Source of the DNA: Streptomyces chartreusis NRRL 3882
GTDB lineage: Bacteria; Actinomycetota; Actinomycetes; Streptomycetales; Streptomycetaceae
Length of the DNA stretch: 64,000 bases
Assembly (NCBI RefSeq): GCF_900236475.1
Contig: NZ_LT963352.1
Coordinates: forward strand, 2,046,001 to 2,110,000
Direction of reading: 5' to 3'
In this document: piece after piece, positions 51,318 to 59,852 of the stretch
Numbering within the stretch: the stretch's first letter is position 1
Layout of the letters: every line of letters starts with the position of its first letter
Program-made: the position numbers and the translations under genes
Notes under the pieces: generated by a model
Databases searched by the model: none
What the model was told of the DNA's origin: nothing
What the model saw: the letters and a program-made list of their open reading frames with translations, nothing else

Positions 51318-51338
51318 CGGGACCGACGGCGGGTCCCG
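51318..51338 (+). terminator. Hairpin downstream of whiI
   Basis: CGGGACC and GGTCCCG form a 7-bp stem with a 7-base loop. It is the first of two strong hairpins between whiI and the RNase D gene. Confidence 0.55.
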
Positions 51339-51401
51339 CTCCCGTCACTCACGGTTCGCGAACCCGACACTTCCCCGACCTGACTGGTTTGCGACCCCCG
51401 G

Positions 51402-51435
51402 GCGCCCGTCGACGGAACGTTCCGTCGACGGGCGC
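51402..51435. terminator. Perfect 34-bp palindrome between whiI and the RNase D gene
   Basis: Every base from 51402 to 51435 pairs with its mirror; the left half begins GCGCCCGTCGACGGAA and the centre is ACGT. As RNA it would fold into a 15-bp stem with a tetraloop. No U-run follows. It probably terminates transcription in both directions, though the complete symmetry would also suit a protein-binding site. Confidence 0.6.
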
Positions 51436-51461
51436 TGTCCATACACGGATACCCTTGACAG

Positions 51462-52751
51462 GTGACCGACGCCCACGAGACCGCAGCAGACAGCTCACTG
51501 CGAACCACCGGAGGCGCCCCTCCGGACGACGGCGGATCTTCTGCTACGGAGGCGCCGATCCCTTTGCTGGAACCGCGTGAGGGCATTCCGCCCGTGATCG
51601 CGGACGAGGCCGCCCTGGCCCGGGTGATCGCCGCCTTCGAGGCCGGCTCCGGACCGGTCGCCGTCGACGCCGAGCGGGCGTCCGGCTACCGCTACGGCCA
51701 GCGCGCCTACCTGGTCCAGTTGCGCCGCCAGGGCGCCGGAACGGCTCTCATCGACCCCGTCGCCTGCCCCGACCTGTCCGCCCTGGGCGAGGCCCTGTCC
51801 GGCGTCGAGTGGGTGCTGCACGCCGCCACCCAGGACCTGCCCTGCCTGCGTGAGATAGGCATGGTGCCGACGCGGCTGTTCGACACGGAGCTGGCCGGGC
51901 GGCTCGCCGGGTTCCCCCGGGTCGGCCTCGGCGCGATGGTCGAGGGCGTCCTCGGTTTCGTCCTGGAGAAGGGGCACTCCGCGGTCGACTGGTCGACCCG
52001 GCCGCTGCCCGAGCCCTGGCTGCGCTACGCGGCGCTGGACGTCGAGCTGCTCGTCGACCTGCGCGACGCGCTGGAGAAGGAGCTGGACCGGCAGGGCAAG
52101 CTGGAGTGGGCCCGCCAGGAGTTCGACGCGATCGCCTCCGCCCCGCCGCCCGAGCCGCGCAAGGACCCCTGGCGGCGTACGTCCGGGATGCACAAGGTGC
52201 GCCGGCGGCGGCAGCTGGCCGTCGTACGGGAGCTGTGGCAGACCCGGGACCGGATCGCGCAGCGGCGGGACGTCTCGCCGGGCAAGGTGCTCGGGGACGC
52301 GGCGATCGTGGAGGCCGCGCTGGCGATTCCGGCCAACGTCCACGCGCTGGCCGCGCTGAACGGTTTCGGACACCGGATGAGCAAGCGGCAGCTGGAGCAG
52401 TGGCAGGCGGCCGTGGACCGGGCGAAGGCGTTGAGCGAGGCGCAGCTGCCGCAGCCGGGACAGCCGGTGACCGGGCCTCCTCCGCCGCGGGCTTGGGCCG
52501 ACAAGGACCCCGCGGCCGCGGCCCGCCTCAGTGCGGCCCGGGCCGGGGTCTCGGCGCTCGCCGAGGAGCTCTCCATGCCGCAGGAGAATCTGATCACGCC
52601 GGATACGGTTCGGCGGGTGTGCTGGGAGCCTCCGGCCGTGGTGGATGCCGAGTCCGTGGCGGCCGCGCTCGCGGGGTACGGCGCGCGGCCGTGGCAGGTG
52701 GAGCTGGTGACGCCCGTGTTGGTGGAGGCTCTGTCCGGCAAGGAGGCCTAG
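51462..52751 (+). CDS. RNase D-like 3'-5' exoribonuclease with HRDC domain
   Basis: A 429-aa DEDD-family nuclease. Exo I is AVDAERASGYRYGQRAYLVQLR (D-x-E), exo II is LHAATQDLPCL, and exo III is RYAALDVELLVDL (Y-x3-D). An HRDC domain follows (RRRRQLAVVRELWQTRDRIAQRRDVSPGKVL). Such enzymes trim the 3' ends of stable RNAs. The N-terminal 45 residues are disordered. The GTG start is preceded by ACAGG. It is separated from whiI by two hairpins, so it is probably an independent unit. Confidence 0.92.
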   Translation: MTDAHETAADSSLRTTGGAPPDDGGSSATEAPIPLLEPREGIPPVIADEAALARVIAAFEAGSGPVAVDAERASGYRYGQRAYLVQLRRQGAGTALIDPVACPDLSALGEALSGVEWVLHAATQDLPCLREIGMVPTRLFDTELAGRLAGFPRVGLGAMVEGVLGFVLEKGHSAVDWSTRPLPEPWLRYAALDVELLVDLRDALEKELDRQGKLEWARQEFDAIASAPPPEPRKDPWRRTSGMHKVRRRRQLAVVRELWQTRDRIAQRRDVSPGKVLGDAAIVEAALAIPANVHALAALNGFGHRMSKRQLEQWQAAVDRAKALSEAQLPQPGQPVTGPPPPRAWADKDPAAAARLSAARAGVSALAEELSMPQENLITPDTVRRVCWEPPAVVDAESVAAALAGYGARPWQVELVTPVLVEALSGKEA

Positions 52752-52793
52752 CCGCCGTAGAGCATTCAGCCCCGCGCCCCCAAGACAGGTCTC

Positions 52794-53624
52794 CTACTTC
52801 GTGGCCCCCTGCGTGAAACCGTTGTAGATGAACCGCTGGAGGAACAGGAAGACGATCAGCGTCGGGGCGATGACGAGGATCGCGCCTGCCGAGATGGTCT
52901 CCCAGTGGGCTCCGAAGGGGCCCTTGAAGCGGAACAGGGACGTCGAGATCACGCCAAGATCTTCGGAGGGCATGTAGAGGAAGGGGATGTAGAAGTCGTT
53001 GTAGACGTTGATCCCCTTCACGATCACGACCGTCGCGATCGCGGGCTTGAGCAGCGGGAAGATGACCTTCCGGTACACCGTGAAGGCGTTGGCGCCGTCG
53101 ATGCGGGCCGACTCGTCCAGTGAGACGGGGATGGCCCGTACGAACTGAAGGAAGATGTAGATCGACACGATGTCCGTGCCCATGTAGAGCGCGATGGGCG
53201 CCCAGAGGCTGTCGAACATCCCGAAGCTGTTCACGATCTGGAAGGTGGCCACCTGGGTGGTCACCCCGGGGACCAGCGCTGCGATCAGGAACAGGGCCAG
53301 GACCACTTTCCGGAAGCGGAACCGGAAGCGGTCGATGGCGTACGCCGTCATCGAGCCGATGAGGACCGTGCCCCCGATGGCGATGACCAGGACGACCGCC
53401 GTGTTGCCGAACGCCGAGAGCATCCGGCCGTCCTGGAACGCCGTCACGTAGTTGTCGAAGTTGAGCGGGTCGTCGGGCAGCGTGAGGGCGCCGCTGTCGT
53501 CCGCCATTTCCCCGGAGGTCTTCAGCGAGGTCAGGAAGATCACGGTGAGCGGCAGGAGCACGACCAGCGTCGCGAGGACCAGGGACAGGTACACGAGGGC
53601 ACGGGCCACGGCACGGCGCGTCAT
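52794..53624 (-). CDS. Sugar ABC transporter permease, MalG type (second importer)
   Basis: A 276-aa protein with six predicted helices, beginning LVYLSLVLATLVVLLPLTVIFLTSLK. The EAA loop is SLDESARIDGANAFTVYRKVIFP. It is the last gene of a three-gene importer operon and starts in an ATGA overlap with the MalF-type gene. Confidence 0.93.
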   Translation of the reverse strand: MTRRAVARALVYLSLVLATLVVLLPLTVIFLTSLKTSGEMADDSGALTLPDDPLNFDNYVTAFQDGRMLSAFGNTAVVLVIAIGGTVLIGSMTAYAIDRFRFRFRKVVLALFLIAALVPGVTTQVATFQIVNSFGMFDSLWAPIALYMGTDIVSIYIFLQFVRAIPVSLDESARIDGANAFTVYRKVIFPLLKPAIATVVIVKGINVYNDFYIPFLYMPSEDLGVISTSLFRFKGPFGAHWETISAGAILVIAPTLIVFLFLQRFIYNGFTQGATK

Positions 53625-54571
53625 ACGAGGTCCACCTTGTCGTCCGGGACGAGGCGCCGCTGCACCCAGGTCACCGCCAGGATGATCAGCAGCAGTACGA
53701 CGGCCGCCGCCGAGGCGAGGCCCGTCTTGTTGAACTGGAAGGCCAGCTTCACGGTCTGGATCACGAAGGTCTCGGTGCCGGTCGCGCCGCCGGTCATGAT
53801 GTACGGGATCTCGAAGACGGACAGCGACCCGGAGACGGAGAGGATCACCGACAGGCTCAGCACGGGCCGGATGCCGGGCGCGATGATGTGGCGGAACTGC
53901 TGCCAGCGGTTCGCCCCGTCCAGTTCGGCCGCCTCGTACAGCTCCCCCGGGATGGACTGGATCGCGCCGAGGAAGAGGACGAAGTTCAGGCCCAGGTAGC
54001 GCCAGACGGAGACGCCGGCCAGGGAGACGTTGGCCGATGTCGGCGTGCCGAGCCAGGCGCGGTCGCCGTCGTGGCCGAAGAGGCTCAGGATCGCGTCGAG
54101 GGTGCCGCCGTCCTGGAAGAAGTACAGGAAGACGAAGCCGATCGCGACGCCGTTGATCAGGTACGGGAAGAAGAGCACGCCCTTGAAGAAGTTGCGGAAG
54201 CGGACGTTGAAGCTCAGGACGGTGGCGAAGTAGAGGGCGGCGGCGATCTGCACCACGGACGCGGCGAGGTAGTAGCCGCTGACGAAGAACACCTCGAACA
54301 GCTCGGGCCGGGTGAAGAGTTCGGCGTAGTTCTCGGCGCCCGTGTAGTGCAGCTCGGGGCTGACGCCGTCCCAGTCGGTGAAGCTGTACGCGACCATGTT
54401 GACGATCGGCGCGTAGGTGAAGGCGATCAGCAGGGCGAGCGGGGCGATCAGGAACAGCCAGGGGGTCACGCCCCGCCGCCGCCGGGACCGGCGCGCGGCG
54501 GTCGGCGGTGGCGGCCCGGCGGGCGCGGCCGGCGGCACCGGCCGCGTCGCCTTCCGGGTGGTGTCGGCCAT
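53621..54571 (-). CDS. Sugar ABC transporter permease, MalF type (second importer)
   Basis: A 316-aa membrane protein. After a Pro/Arg-rich N-terminus come six helices, starting WLFLIAPLALLIAFTYAPIV. The EAA loop is ELYEAAELDGANRWQQFRHI. The start ATG shares a base with the binding-protein stop (TGATG). Again no ATPase gene is present. Confidence 0.93.
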   Translation of the reverse strand: MADTTRKATRPVPPAAPAGPPPPTAARRSRRRRGVTPWLFLIAPLALLIAFTYAPIVNMVAYSFTDWDGVSPELHYTGAENYAELFTRPELFEVFFVSGYYLAASVVQIAAALYFATVLSFNVRFRNFFKGVLFFPYLINGVAIGFVFLYFFQDGGTLDAILSLFGHDGDRAWLGTPTSANVSLAGVSVWRYLGLNFVLFLGAIQSIPGELYEAAELDGANRWQQFRHIIAPGIRPVLSLSVILSVSGSLSVFEIPYIMTGGATGTETFVIQTVKLAFQFNKTGLASAAAVVLLLIILAVTWVQRRLVPDDKVDLV

Positions 54572-55884
54572 CAGGACCCCAGGTTCTTCCGCGCCTCGGT
54601 CCACTTCTCGCCCAGCCCGGTCAGGAAGTCGTCCAGGCCGCCCTTGCGGGCACCGCGGGCGAGGTCGACGAGTTCCTGGCGGTAGTCGGGCTTGTAGATG
54701 CCGACCTCGGACTGGTTGTCGATGGACTTGACCTCGGCGCCCTTGGCGTCGTCGAGGTCCAGGAGCTTGACGCCCGCCTCCTCGTACGGCTTCAGAATCG
54801 CCGGCAGCGGGGCGTCCTTGAGGGGCGAGAGCGCGAGGTTGGCGTCCGCGTAGCCGGACTTGTCGGTGAACCAGTCGATCCAGGCGCGGGCGGCGGCCTT
54901 GTGCTCGGAGTGGACGTTGACGGCCTGCTGGTAGTCGGGGGACGTCACCGCGCAGAACGTGCCGTTCTCCTGGGCGGGGAACGGCATCAGGCCGATGTCT
55001 GCGGGGTCGGTGCCCGCCTGCTTCGCCGCGTCCTGCATCTGCACGATCGCCCAGGAGCCGAGCCACATCGTGGCGATCCGGCCCTTCGCCAGGCGGGGCT
55101 TGGACGCCTCCCAGTTGGTGGTCGTCGGGTCCTTCTCGATGAGTCCCGCGCGCACGATGTCGTGGAGCAGCGTGTCACCGACGCGGAGGTCGGCGCCCTC
55201 CGCCCAGGGGTTTCCCTCGGCGAGCCGGGTGGTGGCCTGGGTGTCGCAGCCGACCGAGCCGTTGACGTTCGTCCACTGGGTCAGCGGCCACATGTCCTTG
55301 AAGTTGGTGTAGTACGGGACCGCGTCGGACTTGGCCTTGACGGCCTTGAGGTCGTCGAGGAACTCGGCCGGGGTTGTGGGCCAGTCGGTGATGCCGGCCG
55401 CCTTCCAGACCTTCTTGTTGTAGATGAAGCCCGGGACCACGCCGATCGGGCTCTGCCCGTAGACCTTGCCCTGGACCGTGGAGTAGTCGGTGAAGCGGTA
55501 CTTCTTGCTCCGCTCGGCCCGGGTGCCCAGGGACGCGAAGAACTTCGGGTAGTCCTTCTTCTCGATCACGGCCGGGATCATCAGGACGTCGCCGTAGTTC
55601 TCCGTGTTCATACGGATCTTGACCTCGCCCTCGTAGTCGGTGAGGCCGTCGAACTCGACCTTCACCTTCGGGTAGGTCTTGTTGAACTCGGCGGCGTACT
55701 TCTTCATCGTCCCGTCCTGCACGAGGTCGGTCCGGTGGGTGAGGACGGTGATGGTCCCCTGGACCTCGGCGGGGTCGTCGGGCGCCTTTGCATCCGCGCC
55801 CTTGGAGGTGCCTCCGGTGCCGGTACAGCCCGAGGCCAGCAGGGCTGCGCCCACGGCGAGGGCGAGGACGGTACGGCGGTTCAT
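54571..55884 (-). CDS. Sugar-binding lipoprotein of the second ABC importer
   Basis: A 437-aa solute-binding protein with lipobox LLASGC (C20). It has the CUT1 pattern TITVLTHRTDL, EFNKTYPKVKVEFD, and a ligand-lobe segment PVGVVPGF-like. ATG at 55884 has GGAG 9 bases upstream; an ATG two codons earlier is closer to that site. It is divergent from the GH2 beta-mannosidase gene across 163 bases with LacI-type operators, so the probable ligand is a mannoside such as mannobiose. Confidence 0.92.
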   Translation of the reverse strand: MNRRTVLALAVGAALLASGCTGTGGTSKGADAKAPDDPAEVQGTITVLTHRTDLVQDGTMKKYAAEFNKTYPKVKVEFDGLTDYEGEVKIRMNTENYGDVLMIPAVIEKKDYPKFFASLGTRAERSKKYRFTDYSTVQGKVYGQSPIGVVPGFIYNKKVWKAAGITDWPTTPAEFLDDLKAVKAKSDAVPYYTNFKDMWPLTQWTNVNGSVGCDTQATTRLAEGNPWAEGADLRVGDTLLHDIVRAGLIEKDPTTTNWEASKPRLAKGRIATMWLGSWAIVQMQDAAKQAGTDPADIGLMPFPAQENGTFCAVTSPDYQQAVNVHSEHKAAARAWIDWFTDKSGYADANLALSPLKDAPLPAILKPYEEAGVKLLDLDDAKGAEVKSIDNQSEVGIYKPDYRQELVDLARGARKGGLDDFLTGLGEKWTEARKNLGS

Positions 55885-55956
55885 GTGCATCAGCTCCGTT
55901 CGCGGAGAGGAACTCGGGACGGAAGAGCACGTGCGGTATGGCTGGTTCGGCACTCT

Positions 55957-56037
55957 GACAGCGCTTTCTCAACCGGTAAAGTCCCATTCCCGCCAAGGCT
56001 GCGAAACCTGTACACGACTCTTCACTGGACCGGTTAA
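55957..56037. promoter_or_regulatory. LacI-type operators between the second importer and GH2 mannosidase
   Basis: GACAGCGCTTTC (55957-55968) differs by one base from the symmetric GAAAGCGCTTTC typical of LacI-family sites. An AACCGGT (55971-55977) and an inverted ACCGGTT (56029-56035) flank the middle of the 163-bp divergent region. The LacI-family gene is the last of the GH2 operon, so local control of both directions is likely. Confidence 0.6.
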
Positions 56038-56047
56038 GGGAGTGCGC

Positions 56048-58711
56048 ATGCTGGAGGCCACACCGCTCGGCGACGGATGGATCCTGCGCCACGAGCCGGA
56101 GCCGCTCCCGGCCTCCGTGCCGGGCTGCGTGCACACCGACCTGATGGCGGCCGGGGTGATCCCGGACCCGTTCCTGGGTCTGGGCGAGTCCGAGGTGGCG
56201 TGGGTGGGGCGCCGGGACTGGACGTACGAGCGCGAGCTGACGAGCGCGTCCGCGCAGGAGCAGACCGACCTGGTCTTCGACGGGCTCGACACCGTCGCCG
56301 AGATCTCCCTGGACGGGCGGCTGCTGGGCAAGGTGCGGAACATGCACCGCTCGTACCGGTTCGACGTGACGGGGCTGTCCGGGCGGCTGTCCGTGCGGTT
56401 CGTCTCCGCCTACGCCGAGGCCGAGGCCGTGCGGGGACGGCTGGGCGAGCGGCCCGCCGCATACGCCGAGCCCTACCAGTACCTGCGCAAGATGGCCTGC
56501 TCCTTCGGCTGGGACTGGGGGCCGACCCTGGTGACGGCCGGGATCTGGCGGCCGGTGCGCCTGGAGCACTGGTCGACGGCCCGGATCGCCCGGGTGCGTC
56601 CGCTGGTCACCGTCGACGAGGGGGTGGGCGTCGTCGAGTTGGCCGTGGACGTCGAGCGGACCCGGGTCGAGGCACCGCTCGCCCTGGAGGCGACGGTGGG
56701 CGGGGTGCGGGCGCGCGCGGAGATCGAGGGGGCGGGCGGGGTCGTACGGCTGCGGGTACCGGACGTCCGGCTGTGGTGGCCGCGCGGCTACGGCGAACAG
56801 CCGCTGTACGACGTCCGGTTGCGGCTGCTGCACGGCGACGACCCGCTGGACGGGTGGCGGCGGCGGATCGGCTTCCGGACGGTGGAGCTGGACCGGCGGC
56901 CCGACGCGCACGGCACCGGCTTCACGCTCGTCGTCAACGGCGAGCGGCTCTTCGCACGGGGCGTCAACTGGATCCCCGACGACGTCTTCCCCTCCCGGAT
57001 CACCCGCGAACGGTACCGGGAGCGGCTGGAGCAGGCCGCCGGGGCGGGCGTGGACCTCGTGCGGATCTGGGGCGGCGGTATCTACGAGAGCGAGGACTTC
57101 TACGACGCCTGCGACGAGCTCGGGCTGCTGGTCTGGCAGGACTTCCCGTTCGCGTGCGCGGCCTACCCGGAGGAGCAGCCGCTGCGGGGCGAGGTGGAGG
57201 CGGAGGCCCGGGAGAACGTCGTCCGGCTGATGCCGCATCCGTCGCTGGTGCTGTGGAACGGCAACAACGAGAACCTGTGGGGCTTCCGGGACTGGGGATG
57301 GGAGCCGCGGCTGGCCGGGGACTCCTGGGGCGAGGGGTACTACCTGGGCGTACTGCCGCGTGTGGTGGCCGAGTTGGATCCGACGCGGCCGTACACGGCG
57401 GGGAGCCCCTGGTCCGGGTCATGGGACCGGCATCCGAACGATCCGGCGCACGGCACGCACCACTCCTGGGAGGTGTGGAACCGGGAGGACTACGCCGACT
57501 ACCGGCGATGCGTGCCCCGGTTCGTCGCCGAGTTCGGCTGGCAGGCGCCGCCCGCGTACGCCACGCTGCGGCGGGCGCTGCCCGGGGAGGAGCTCGCGCC
57601 GGACTCCCCCGGCATGCTGCACCACCAGAAGGCCGACGACGGCAACGGCAAGCTGGAGCGGGGGCTGGCCCGGCATTTCACCGTGCCGAAGGGGGACTTC
57701 GACCGCTGGCACTACCTGATGCAGGTCAACCAGGCACGGGCGGTCGCCGCCGGCATCGAGCACTGGCGGTCGCACTGGCCGGTGTGCGCGGGCACGGTCG
57801 TCTGGCAGCTCAACGACTGCTGGCCGGTGACGTCCTGGGCGGCGATCGACGGGGACGGGCGGGAGAAGCCGCTCTACCACGAGCTGAGGCGGCTGTACGC
57901 GGACCGGTTGCTGACGCTCCAGGAGCGGGACGGCGGGCTGGTGCTGGCCGCCGTCAACCAGGCGGCCGCGGACTGGACGCCGACCCTGGCCCTGCGGCGG
58001 ATGTCCGTCCGGGGCGAGGTACTGGGGCAGGTGGCCGTGGAGGTGACGGCACGGAAGCGGAGCGTGGCGTGTGTGGAGGTCCCGCGCGAGCTCACGCCGA
58101 CCGGCCCCGATGAGTTCCTTGTCGCGGATGCGGGCGGGTACGGGGGCGGGGGTGTGGCTGGAGGCGCGGGCGGGGGTGTGGCTGGAGGCGCGGGCGGGAC
58201 CGCGAGAGCGGGCGGGAACGGCGACCCGGGCACGGGCAGCGGCCCGGGCACCGCCAGTGATCCGAACGCGCACGGCGACCCGGGCGCGGACGGGAGCGGG
58301 AGAGCGGGCGCGGGTAGCGACCCAAGCGCGGGCGGGAACGCGACAGCGGACGCGGACGGTGGCCCGGACGCAGGCGACAGCCCGAACACAGGCGGCAGCC
58401 CGAACGCAGGCGGTGGTCCGGGCGCAGGTGGGTTGCGGGCGTTGTACTTCCCCGTGCCGGATCGTGAAGTCCTGTATCCCACCCCCCGGTTCGATGTCGC
58501 GCTCGCGCCCGGCGGCATCACCGTCACCGCCCGCACCCTGGTCCGGGACCTGCTGCTGCAGGCCGACCGGCTGGATCCGCAGGCGCGGGCCGATCGGGGG
58601 CTGGTCACGCTGCTGCCGGGGGAAGAGGTGACCATCGGGGTGCGCGGCTGGAAGACTCCGGACGCGGAGAGTGCCCGTTCGGCCCTGTACTGCGTGGAGC
58701 CCACCCGATGA
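56048..58711 (+). CDS. Glycoside hydrolase family 2 beta-mannosidase with Gly-rich insert
   Basis: An 887-aa enzyme. The N-terminal sugar-binding and Ig-like domains (VPGCVHTDLMAAGVIPDPF, FDGLDTVAEISLDG, WDWGPTLVTAGIWRPVRLE) are typical of beta-mannosidases. The TIM barrel has the acid/base E408 (LWNGNNE) and nucleophile E495 (VAEFGW). The C-terminus carries a Gly/Ala/Asp/Pro-rich block of about 100 residues just before LRALYFPVPDREVLYPTPRF. No signal peptide: it should cleave non-reducing beta-mannose from imported oligosaccharides. The stop overlaps the LacI-family start by 4 bases (ATGA). Confidence 0.92.
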   Translation: MLEATPLGDGWILRHEPEPLPASVPGCVHTDLMAAGVIPDPFLGLGESEVAWVGRRDWTYERELTSASAQEQTDLVFDGLDTVAEISLDGRLLGKVRNMHRSYRFDVTGLSGRLSVRFVSAYAEAEAVRGRLGERPAAYAEPYQYLRKMACSFGWDWGPTLVTAGIWRPVRLEHWSTARIARVRPLVTVDEGVGVVELAVDVERTRVEAPLALEATVGGVRARAEIEGAGGVVRLRVPDVRLWWPRGYGEQPLYDVRLRLLHGDDPLDGWRRRIGFRTVELDRRPDAHGTGFTLVVNGERLFARGVNWIPDDVFPSRITRERYRERLEQAAGAGVDLVRIWGGGIYESEDFYDACDELGLLVWQDFPFACAAYPEEQPLRGEVEAEARENVVRLMPHPSLVLWNGNNENLWGFRDWGWEPRLAGDSWGEGYYLGVLPRVVAELDPTRPYTAGSPWSGSWDRHPNDPAHGTHHSWEVWNREDYADYRRCVPRFVAEFGWQAPPAYATLRRALPGEELAPDSPGMLHHQKADDGNGKLERGLARHFTVPKGDFDRWHYLMQVNQARAVAAGIEHWRSHWPVCAGTVVWQLNDCWPVTSWAAIDGDGREKPLYHELRRLYADRLLTLQERDGGLVLAAVNQAAADWTPTLALRRMSVRGEVLGQVAVEVTARKRSVACVEVPRELTPTGPDEFLVADAGGYGGGGVAGGAGGGVAGGAGGTARAGGNGDPGTGSGPGTASDPNAHGDPGADGSGRAGAGSDPSAGGNATADADGGPDAGDSPNTGGSPNAGGGPGAGGLRALYFPVPDREVLYPTPRFDVALAPGGITVTARTLVRDLLLQADRLDPQARADRGLVTLLPGEEVTIGVRGWKTPDAESARSALYCVEPTR
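58130..58440 (+). repeat. Gly-rich low-complexity insert inside the GH2 gene
   Basis: About 100 codons rich in Gly, Ala, Asp, Ser and Pro. It opens with a perfect 24-base tandem duplication (units starting at 58147 and 58171, encoding GGVAGGAG twice) and continues with looser Gly-Asp-Pro-type units (NGDPGTGSG, HGDPGADGSG). The frame is kept. A similar but distinct insert occurs in the kinase gene of the first sugar locus. Confidence 0.85.
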
Positions 58712-59745
58712 CGGCAACGCCGACCCCCCGCGTCACCATCAAGGACGTCGCCGCGCGCGCCGGCGTGTCCAAGGGTGCCGTGTCGCTCGCGTTCAACCAC
58801 AAGCCCGGGCTGTCGGAGGCGACCCGGGACCGGATCTTCCGGGCGGCTCGGGAGCTGGGCTGGGCGCCGAACCTCACGGCGCGGACGCTGGCCGGTTCGC
58901 GCGTGGACGTGGTCGGGCTCGCGGTGTGCCGGCCGGCGCGGATGCTCGGGCTCGAACCCTGGTACATGGAGTTCGTCTCGGGCGTGGAGAGCGTCCTGGC
59001 CGAGCACTCCTGCTCCCTGCTGCTGAGACTCGTACGCAATCTGGACGAGGAGGTGGGGGTCCAGGAGTCATGGTGGCGGGGGCGGCAGATCGGCGGGTCG
59101 ATCCTGGTCGACTTCCGGGCCGGCGATCCCCGGGTGGGCCTGGTGGAGCGGCTCGGGCTGCCGGTGGTCGCGGTGGGGCATCCCTCGCTGACCGGTGGGC
59201 TCACCTCGGTGTGGACCGACGACGCGACGGCCGTGACGGAGGCGGTGCGGTATCTGGCCGCGCTGGGGCACCGGCGGATCGCCCGGGTGGGCGGGGCGGC
59301 GGACCTCGGGCACACGGCCATCCGGACGGCGGCGTTCGACGAGGCAGCGGCGGCGCTGGCGCTGGCCGGGGCGTGGCAGGTGGCGACGGACTTCTCCGGG
59401 GACGCGGGGGCGCGGGCGACCCGGTCCTTGCTGACGGCCGCGCCGCCGGACCGGCCGACGGCGATCGTGTACGACAACGACGTCATGGCGGTGGCCGGGC
59501 TGTCGGTGGCGGCGGAGATGGGACTGCGGGTGCCGGCGGACGTGTCACTGCTGGCCTGGGACGACTCGCAGCTGTGCCGGCTCACCCACCCGACGTTGTC
59601 CGCGATGAGTCATGACGTACACGGTTTCGGGGCGGAGGTGGCCCGGACGTTGTTCGGGGTGATCAGCGGGGACGGGGCGGCCTGTTCGCATCCCGTGCCG
59701 ACTCCGGTGCTGACGCCGAGAGGGTCCACTGCGCCGCCTCGGTGA
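58708..59745 (+). CDS. LacI-family transcriptional repressor
   Basis: A 345-aa regulator with N-terminal helix-turn-helix and hinge (VTIKDVAARAGVSKGAVSLAFNHKPGLSEATRDRI, then ARELGWAPNLTARTL). A periplasmic-binding-protein-like effector domain follows (VVGLAVCRPAR, GSILVDFRAGDPR, PTAIVYDNDVMAVAG, DVSLLAWDDSQLCRL). It is the distal gene of the mannosidase operon, in an ATGA overlap. It probably represses both the operon and the divergent importer in the absence of a mannoside. Confidence 0.93.
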   Translation: MTATPTPRVTIKDVAARAGVSKGAVSLAFNHKPGLSEATRDRIFRAARELGWAPNLTARTLAGSRVDVVGLAVCRPARMLGLEPWYMEFVSGVESVLAEHSCSLLLRLVRNLDEEVGVQESWWRGRQIGGSILVDFRAGDPRVGLVERLGLPVVAVGHPSLTGGLTSVWTDDATAVTEAVRYLAALGHRRIARVGGAADLGHTAIRTAAFDEAAAALALAGAWQVATDFSGDAGARATRSLLTAAPPDRPTAIVYDNDVMAVAGLSVAAEMGLRVPADVSLLAWDDSQLCRLTHPTLSAMSHDVHGFGAEVARTLFGVISGDGAACSHPVPTPVLTPRGSTAPPR

Positions 59746-59784
59746 GATGTGACGTTCACCGCTCGCCATGTCAGGACTGGGCAG

Positions 59785-59824
59785 CTACGTTACTCATAAG
59801 TAGCATGGGATGAGCAAGCGCTCA
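59785..59824 (+). promoter_or_regulatory. Two palindromes upstream of the beta-oxidation operon
   Basis: TACT-CATA-AGTA (59791-59802) and TGAGC-AAGC-GCTCA (59811-59824) lie 29-62 bases before the thiolase GTG. The second has the size and symmetry of a TetR-family operator. The region is AT-richer than the flanks. The regulator is not in the window. Confidence 0.5.
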
Positions 59825-59852
59825 GCGTCCTGGACCCTGGAGGAGAGCCATC

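Noticed and set aside
58147..58194. Short tandem 24-base repeats considered as CRISPR or integration site
   Set aside because: There are no spacers, the repeats are in frame inside GH2, and there are no cas or integrase genes.
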